Assembly: GCA_948099385.1 (NCBI GenBank)
Contig: CANUEZ040000198.1
Location: forward strand, 4,726,501-4,790,500
Direction: 5' to 3'
DNA length: 64,000 nucleotides
Origin: Fasciola hepatica
Lineage: Eukaryota > Platyhelminthes > Trematoda > Plagiorchiida > Fasciolidae
Position numbers and translations under genes: made by a program. A model generated the notes under the pieces. The model had not been told where the DNA came from, ran no database searches, and was given only the letters and a program-made list of their open reading frames with translations. Positions 55,708 through 64,000 of the stretch are shown here, piece after piece. Positions within the stretch are counted from its first letter, which is position 1. Every line of letters starts with the position of its first letter.

Positions 55708-58700
55708 TGTGCAGTAGTTAGCAGCACTCTTGGAAATTGTACTTGGTATTCCCAATGGGAAAATTCGCACGGACGAAACCTGAGAGTTCTGCTATAGTAG
55801 TAACAGTGATCTCAACTGTACTGACAACATCGAGAATGTGTAGCATCAAAATTGCTGATTTTATGAAACAATGAATCTGCCTTCATTCTGCGACTTAAAT
55901 AGAGTCAAGTTGTATAGTCCACCTACTTACGAGGACTATCCAAGTGACTCTCTCTAACGTCATTGGTTATTCTGTCCAGCGGGACACGTTGCACCAAAAT
56001 ACGATGTGCTCACAGTATAAGAGAATATCGTTATACTTCCCATTGGCTTAAGTGAAATGGGTTAAATGTTTCACGTTGAATTCTGATTGACTTAAGCGAG
56101 TGCCACAGTTCGTTGAGTCGTACAAATGTTTCACTACTGGTTCTGAAGCAAAACGCCGGGATTCGGACACCGTCGAGCAGCTGATACTCACAACACCTAA
56201 CAATTAGATGGACAACGTTGTTCTCTTCCACAACAGTCTGTTTTTCTCAACCAATTAGGTAATCCCTATGATCATGAGTACACCAAGTCTCTGCGCTGTT
56301 GGAATTTTTCAGGGCCTTTCATCGACGTGAGGTTCGTTGGGGCTGCTTCCAACACATTCGCCTAACAGGCACCACATTTTTTATTCTCATAATTTATGTA
56401 AACTGCTAATCAAAGGTTTTTCAATGATATAGGTTTTTGGAAGGTTTCACTTTGTTACCACACAGCTGAAATGTTGTTCTTTCATGTTTATACACCTGTA
56501 AATGGCAATTTATCAGACATTTTGGAGGGTTTATCATCGTCGACTTATACACTGGAGAACAAAGACAACAATATTGTGCCAATGATTTGGTCGCTACTGA
56601 GATAACAGGGAGGTAACACTGGAGGTTTGTTTGCATTACATGTATGGTCCGTGAGAAAAGCAAGGTTGCATTCACAAACCACATCGCAAAACTTTGGGTA
56701 GGAAATCGGAAAATGAGTGGTATCAACACACAATTAAATGTTCAGACTTAAGATTCATACATGTCAAGTGATTCAGTGAGGAAACTCACCCCTGCAAGTT
56801 AATTGATGGAATAACCTCTAGACTGTTATTCTTGCTTCCCATTCATTTACGTTAACAGTGCAAAGATGTCCGACTGGAAATTCGATTAGTTTGCAATGCA
56901 GGGGTGAAAGATGTATTATTGAAGTGTGCTTATTCATCTAGAACCAATTTGTATGGCCACACGCTCACCATCGGTGAGTTACACGAGTGCGCTGCTATCA
57001 GTTGGAGTTCCATTGGAAACACTGTGTGTGCGTTTGTGCATATCGGCGGTGATTTCAAACAAACGGGGTAAAACAGCCACACGCGGAGTGACTTCAAGGG
57101 TTAGTCGTGATGCTTTCAAAGTGAACATCGTGTGGTTCATTAGTATACTAAAGGGAACAATCATACTTAAAGCTTTCGATGACTCACTGCACATCACTTC
57201 CTATAAAATTTTCTGTTCAGTGTTGCAAATGAAAGGTACACACACCAAAGCTGAACTCCAACCCCGGCTACTTGCTTTACGAATTACATCCCTGGTCATG
57301 GTTCGTATAAAGGCAGGCTTGTTACCAGCACACAATACTTGGTCATATACATGGAGGTTTGTGTGATAGGAAATACTGTATATCAGTCGGATCAGCAGGG
57401 CGACAGCAAAAAATCAACAGCCGGTCCAGAAGGCACAAATGAAGCACCAATCTTTATGGTTGCTAGATTTGAATAGACAAAATCGGTTTGTTCATTTTTT
57501 TCCAATAAAGATGTGGATATGCACTTGATATAACAATAGCAAACCTAATTTGATACTTCTTATCTCATTTGGAAACAATTTTGATGACGTCGTTCATCAC
57601 CTAGAGGTTATCCATACAGAAATATTTTTGCATTTCGGCATTCCGTGGAATCCAAATCTACTGGAATTCCCGGCTACGTAAACGGCACTCCTACTAGTGT
57701 TTCTGTCTTTTATCTGGGTAGTCACAACTAATGATCACGTCAATGTTTGTCATTTACTTCACGATATGACATTTCAATTTGGTTTTACGAAGGAGTACAC
57801 AGACTATAGAATGAAGTAAGGTCATTGCCTACTCAGTTGTGAATGAATATAAAGAATGAATAATCTGGTGAATACACCAAATTTACTGGAGGCAAAAATA
57901 TTTTACTGACTCAGAATCGGGTTTGTTCAGTGTTATTCTCCAATTGCAGCCAGTAAGAGAAACGATTTGACTTGGTGCTTGTGGTAAATTGACGAACTAT
58001 CACACATATAAGGGCAAAATACCTAACGTATTTCGGGATGAAAAGATCACAGTGAAACAACAAATAGCTAGGCAACCACTGGTTGTAGAACAAAACCGTA
58101 ATGACAACAAACATGTCTTCAGATTGTGAGCATTGAATAGAGCTACATCTTGTTGGATATAGCAGTAAGGTTTTGCAATGAATGTGTTTTGTGGCTAAAT
58201 AAATCATCGTCGCAGAGTTAACTGCTAAGTTTTGAATGACTCATCTAAGTGAAATATGAACCAACCTTATCTTGAGAGAGAAAACCCAGCAGGATTCGTA
58301 AGCGTTTCATCCACATCACTTGTTAAAGACGTCTCCAATAAACATCATAAGATAGTAGGTACAATCAACAAAGTAGTATTTTGCGGCTCTCCTGCTAGAG
58401 CGACAGAAGCCGCAAGCGTCGATCGCACGTGCAATGAAACTTATCCGCCTGACGAAATCATCCGATCCAAGGATTTGCGCAACCAAAATCGATGTACCGA
58501 GCAATTCCGGCATATTCCTTGTCCTTCTCTTTCACAATGAGAGCCTAATCACACGCACACACAGACACGTGAGTACACCGACGGAAGAAATATTTATATT
58601 CAGCCCGAAAACTGAAACGCTTGTAATCCAGCAGGCTGCAGACTAACCGGTGAACATCGTATGCAAACCTACCAAGGTAATGTACGCATGTACTACTGAA

Positions 58701-60794
58701 CCTTCTGAAAATGATGAAATATTTCACCGACTTTGCTATTCTCAAGGATTTCTTTCTTTCTTCACGCGTACACCATTTTATTTTAGCAGAACCATTCAGC
58801 TTCGACTTAGGTTACTTCAATGATCGTAATGGCTTGTGGTTGTGTTTTTGGTCAGGCCGACAAAGTAGACTTATAGGTGCCCTTGGTGAGGTAGACCCAA
58901 ACTAAAATAAGCTGCTGTTGTTGCATGACCCTAGATTATTTCAACACTGTTCTCTGATAACAAGAGAAACGAAACTCGTTTAAAAAAAGAAATTATTGTA
59001 ATGACTTTCATAACAACCAAACACTTGATTTGCCACTCTATTTAGGTTTGAATTATACATTATTATAAGGAAACCCGAATCGTTGGTGTAGTCGTTTAGA
59101 AGATGATGATTTCTGATATGTTGGGGATTAAAGAGTCCTTTCTATGGGGTGATTATTTCGAGAATTCGTGCGCGAATCACAGTTTGAATGCAGAGCGTTC
59201 AAATAGCCATGTCAGAATAAGGCGGGTTGGCAGGCACGTTCATGGAATGTTCACGTTTTCATTCTGAGTCCATTTTATCGTTGCATAGATAGATAGATAA
59301 GTGATTACTACCCGGGCTGAAGCATAATTACCTATCAATAAGATGCAGGCTTATGCCAAAATCTGAGAAGGATATTGATTGATTATCCACGTAGTGAAAG
59401 TGAAAAACAACGTCCGCTTAAATGAAACACGATTAAAGTAGTATTCCAGCATTCAGGACTTTCTGGAGTCGAAGGCAGCGATTCTTACTGAGTGAAAACG
59501 TACCAATATATACATGAATTCGCTGCAAAATGCATTCTGAATTAGTGATGTTCAGTGCGGCAAAGTGCGGACATTGATCACTCTGCTCCCTGTTACTGAT
59601 ACATGATATCTCCAAATGCGTATTTTTCTAAAAATGCTGTGACTTCGTATGCATAGAAAGAATTACAATTTAAAACCATCCAGGAATGTCTAGACTAGAC
59701 TTTATTGACGCTAATTTTATGGACTTAGTAATAATGGATACTCCCGATTATCAATATGAGATTGAGTAATTGAGATGGAGTCGAATTTTATCATACCACT
59801 TCTATATAAATGTGGATTGTGGGAACTGGAAGTTGGATTGTAATACTACTACGAAATTCGGAGGTCGATCATTTAACGTTCCAGCTCAAATTACTTCTTT
59901 CTCGTGATTTCATAACATGGTTTAATTAAAACTCAAATCGCCTCAGACCAGTGGGTTTTATTTAGTGTTGTTTCTTCTGCCTAATTGAGAAAGGTTTTTC
60001 TCAAATTGTTGAATAAGACGAGAATAAATTCATATCTAGACGCGAATGAATGGTGTTTTTTATTCTTGTGTGTGACAGTGTAGTTATTCAGAACCTCATC
60101 CATTGAACACAAGGAAATGCAACCGAACTCCTCATGTGATGATGGATATTGCACTACGAATACAACCTGGATAGGTTTTGGAACTAGGTCCGGAAGAAAG
60201 ATCGTATTTTGATCAAGATTTTAACCAGACACTCAAGCATGATGAACCTTAATAACAAAGATTTCAACAGCGTACTTCTGGATAACCTCTGAATGAATTT
60301 TCGGCTTACCGCATGCCAAATCCACAACCTAAGTTTAGATCAAAAATAATAAACTGGAAGTATTTCATTGGTTCATTGGTTTTGGTTATAAGAAATTTAA
60401 GATTACTCACCATTTCAATGATGATGACGAGTTTTGTGTCATTTTAAAAAGAAACTTTTAGTTAAATAAACGCTCAGTCCACAGTTTCTTCATAACCATG
60501 ACGTGTAAGAATATAAATCAAACGGAAAAATATGAACAAGAGAAACAGAAATATCGAAGCGATGAAATTGGTGGAAGGATGATGGAGAAAATAAGTTGGA
60601 TGATCGTGAATATAGACCTCGAGATTTGAACACACACTTCTCAGTAACTATTTTAAAGTCTATTTTTTCCAAAGCTGAAGTCATGCTAGCAACGTTTTCA
60701 AATCCGGATAAGGCTTGGATGGTTTGAATGTAGGCCGAATTCGAAGAAAACAATTACACACAGTGTGTATATTGGGAAAATTTGAGTCTCATCC
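55708..60794. other. No recognisable gene in about 5 kb
   Basis: The longest frames are 56926-57366 (plus, 146 residues), 56421-56729 (minus, 102), 57911-58207 (minus, 98) and 58256-58540 (plus, 94). None has a motif I recognise and none is repeated in the window. A short GATA run lies at about 59285-59299. It may be intronic or intergenic single-copy sequence. Confidence 0.4.
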
Positions 60795-61625
60795 TCAAAC
60801 ATCTGCCATGCTCAACAGTCGTATCGCATTCTTCCCTTGTCCGAGCCTACAGACAAATTGGCGCAGTAGCAATGCGCAGCTCATTGGATTCATTTTATCA
60901 GGAAATGTTTCGGCCCACTTTGAGGAAAATACGAGCTTGTTCATGAATGCAGTGTAAACGATATGAGGTCCCATAGCCACAAAAGCCCACTGCACTATTA
61001 AAGATAACCGGAAACCAGACTGCTCGGCTTGAAGTGGGGGACCGAATAAGGCCCGATATGTCAGGATTGGTCACCAGCCGAGTCACAATGGATTTCCGCC
61101 AACCACGAACAATATCGTCGTTGAGGATTAGAACCTCTGACCTCTGATATGTCAAGTGAAAGCTCTGCTTCATCGATCGCAGTTTGGTGTATCTTCCCGA
61201 TAGAAAATGCTTTCTTGCCAGGAAACAGGACGATAATTGCCATCAGAAAGAAGTAAATTGGTATTGATTTTCTAGCATTTTTTCTATTTAATTAGTTAGG
61301 ATGATGAAGGGCAATATTTCGTGGGCTATGCGACAACCAATTACCGGATCATACAAATGAATACCCCGAATCTCTTTATCAACACGGAAATTCCAAAAAT
61401 ATAGGATGTTGTTGTTTCTATACACCGGAGATGCCACTGCCACATTACCTCTGAAAATGTTCAAACTGTTAACCAACCCATTTATCTACTCCAGTAAGTA
61501 CGTTTAATTTGTCCATTGTATTGTGAAGGAAACGGTATTGATGACGCTGACTTTTTAATTCCTTGTGATCAAGCCGTCGGGAGTCAATCTGGACAATTGG
61601 CACCATAAAATTTGAACATGACTTT
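60795..61625 (+). repeat. Unclassified repeat, copy 2 (direct copy at 54150-55060)
   Basis: Direct copy of 54150-55060 with a shorter middle (about 61285-61300 lacks some 60 bases present at 54650-54730). Confidence 0.85.
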
Positions 61626-61814
61626 GTCATTTTGTACCTTCGAGTAATTAACTATATGCAATATTACCCCTCAGTGAGCTTGATAATACGGTACACTTAT
61701 AGGCGAGAATTTTGCCAGAGTGCAGAATTTAAGGCCAAGACAAATAGCCATATGCCAGTAACCAACGTAGATGTATTGATATTTTGCCTACTGATGAGTA
61801 TTCCTGTGAGTAAT

Positions 61815-62175
61815 ATCGTTGTTCACCTCATGAGATGAAAATGCCCCAGTCGCAAAACATATCTCCTCCAGCTAGGGCTTTCTTCATAATAAAATATTTT
61901 AGTTAAGGCCAACCCAGTACAGCAGCATCAAACAAGAAATTCTTTGTAGTTACCACGTAGCACATTTGATCTATTTGCGGAATGATTTATAACTTGTATT
62001 CATTCCAAACAATAAACATGGTGACAGTTTTGTTCTTCTCTACTTATCGTGCAGAGTGGTACTAACTGTCTTATCTCAGATTCAGGCCACGTGGTCAGTA
62101 AATCAAGACAATGATCGTCCTAATACTACCGAATTAGGGTGAATTTCCAATACATGTGCGACTTACGTAGTAATC
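61815..62175 (-). repeat. Composite repeat, scrap D
   Basis: Matches 50740-51170 in the same orientation: CACCTCATGAGATG, CAACCCAGTACA, TTTGCGGAATGATT and ATCGTGCAGAGTGGTACTAACTG landmarks in order. A stretch equivalent to about 50950-51030 is missing. It is the fourth copy of the 16440-19740 family. Confidence 0.8.
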
Positions 62176-64000
62176 TGAAAGAAACGAATAAAAGCTTTTA
62201 TTGAAAGGTCCAGAGGGATTCGTGGGGGAAAAACAAGCAGTTAGAACACTTAGATTGATGTCAAGGCCGAATAACAAGATCGTTCATTATTGCGTCGTGG
62301 TCTACGAGAAAGTGGACATGGTGAGGGCTGAGGATATTTCCACATGTAAACGTGTGTGAATGAAGGATTTTAAATTTCGAGCCAATGAAAGTGAAAGATG
62401 CGGCTCTATAGAGTGTGGAGGGAAGACAAGGATTTGTGTTCGATGGTGACATGTTAATTTGTCACACGAATCAAAATGCCTGCTGATGATGTATTCAGTG
62501 AGAATATATCTATTGTTGACGCAACAGCGGGTAGCAATTTTCGAGATTTGGTGGTAAGATGGAAATTAGACGGTAGAAGCGTTAGGTATATTTTGGTTAT
62601 CAGAGAAAAGATATGGAATGTTATTGAGAACAGAATGGGAGGGAGATCCGAATTGAAGTTTGAACGTCAAATAAACGCACCTAAGGATGTTAGGGAAAAG
62701 AGAACGGGAAGCAGACAAGCGGACAAGCTCATTCAGACTGTTTCGAGGAAAATGCAATCCTTCGTTCCTATTACAGTGACAATGCAAATAAGGAATAAAC
62801 TGTATGCCACTGGAAAAATAATCACAAAGGTCTTTTCAATTAACGCCGTCAACCGCATTAACACGTACAACATACAGCAGATAACCGCGACTGGGAGAAC
62901 CAAATGCACGTCCGTAGTTAAGAAAACGTAGCCTGACAGTACAGCCATCGTGATCACGCGTAAAAGCTGATGAATTAGCAATGGATGCATTTGCATCACG
63001 TGTTGACAGACAGGGTATATAGGGAAATTGTGTCATGTCACGAAGGTGAACTTGGAGAATTATGCAATCGATGAGTGCATTCTTACTTACTTTCAGCAAT
63101 GCAAATGTTCAATCTATCTGACGGTATTTCTCGGATGCTTTCTTTGATACAGGTTGAGTGCGTATAAATATCCGATGATTGGCAATCACCTCAGAATCAA
63201 TAAGACGAGATGGGATATGATTTCGAAAGAGCAAGCCATTAGCAACATTGATGTTATTTAGTCGAGGCTATCAGATTCACGGCACTAGGCTTGTCATTGA
63301 ACAGTGGGATCAGAGGCAAGGTTGACAGTGTTTAGTTCATGGGATTCCAGATATATTTGAAGAAGTGAGGATGTGTCGGATTTAAAAGTGAACAGGTGAT
63401 TAGAATCTACGACGCATAGCCTCACATTGAGCCTGGCAAAGCACAACAGATAAATGGCGTTTCACATCTCACAGTATTTAACGAAACCCAACACTGTGTA
63501 TGCTTACAGGTTATTCAGATGTCTTATTTCAGTCTTGATGAGTGTGAATAGCCTTTTACGGCTTGATGCCAGTCAGATGTTTGTGCCTTGCCCCTAAACC
63601 CACGGGAGAGGGAGACCTGTTGTGTTGAACATAAAAGATTTCCATGGGGCAACACAAATCATGGAGGTTTCGGTATCGGTTAGTTGCTCACAGAAAGAGA
63701 AAGCCTCGTGTAAGAATTAGGAAAATCAGTGGAGGTGGCAAATGTCCCAAGCTTTTTGAGATTCTCCAAAGTGCAAACTCGTTTGCAGACAGTGCGCGAT
63801 GACTTTAGAAAGCTGGTGAAGGCTTTTTCCTAGCAAACACACTTTTGTATCAATAAGTGTAATACAGTGATCAGAAACTCCAATAGAAGCACGTGGAAAT
63901 ACTGCGAAAATACTTCAATAATTTACTAATACTGAATGCAAAAGGGCATCGAAGCAGTAAGAAAGTGTACAAGACTCAATACAATGCAAGGTGATTAGAA
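62176..64000. other. No recognised gene; one basic 151-residue frame
   Basis: The frame 62476-62931 (plus, MPADDVFSENIS...) is strongly basic from residue about 60 on, and has no motif I know. The opposite strand is also fairly open (62733-62999, 62836-63099). The sequence from 63100 to the window end has no frame over 60 residues and nothing recognisable. Confidence 0.3.

Noticed and set aside
58256..58540. 94-residue frame (and the opposite-strand frame) as a gene
   Set aside because: Both strands are about equally open, there is no motif and no repeat or splice context to favour either.

Overview
This looks like about 64 kb of repeat-choked nuclear DNA from a flatworm (Platyhelminthes, most likely a trematode). 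The evidence is the mix of retroelement families seen here: BEL/Pao and Gypsy LTR retrotransposons, a Penelope-like element, an RTE-like LINE with an APE endonuclease, and a tRNA-derived SINE. Open frames are short and frameshifted, base composition is AT-leaning, and there are no bacterial-style operons. I found no host gene I could name. The assignment to a phylum is inference from element types, not from a marker gene. Layout: 1-3297 is a decayed BEL/Pao pol plus a Penelope scrap, repeated at 25651-29390. At 4220-5097 is one arm of an inverted repeat whose partner is 29385-30200. At 5424-8922 sits the one young element, an internally deleted BEL/Pao retrotransposon with two nearly identical LTRs and a gag-like frame carrying about twenty copies of an 8-residue repeat. 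At 10095-11600 are two tandem copies of an unidentified module, with a third, inverted copy at 32630-33160. At 14775-14990 is a SINE with a tRNA-like head. At 15062-19740 is a composite of Penelope RT (minus) against a BEL C-terminal fragment and a long repeat (plus). It recurs inverted at 49154-54040, in part at 31208-33355, and as a scrap at 61815-62175. At 19706-22605 direct repeats flank a reversed Gypsy gag fragment and a LINE tail. At 38562-41340 is a Gypsy pol fossil (zinc knuckle, RT, RNase H, integrase). At 42480-47060 is an RTE-like LINE split between endonuclease and RT by a second Gypsy fossil (43640-45330). At 54150-55060 and 60795-61625 are two copies of an unclassified repeat. 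From about 55.7 kb to the end, apart from the 60795 repeat and the 61815 scrap, I recognise almost nothing. How the parts relate: the window reads as layered transposon insertion followed by duplication and inversion of already dead copies. Every reverse transcriptase catalytic box I can read is broken, so nothing here should be mobile on its own; the young BEL/Pao derivative would need proteins from a copy elsewhere. Several repeat pairs are mosaics, with tracts of about 99 percent identity ending abruptly in flanks that are only about 75-85 percent identical. This suggests ectopic gene conversion or recent re-duplication, and it is the most interesting large-scale signal. Identity figures are by-eye estimates.
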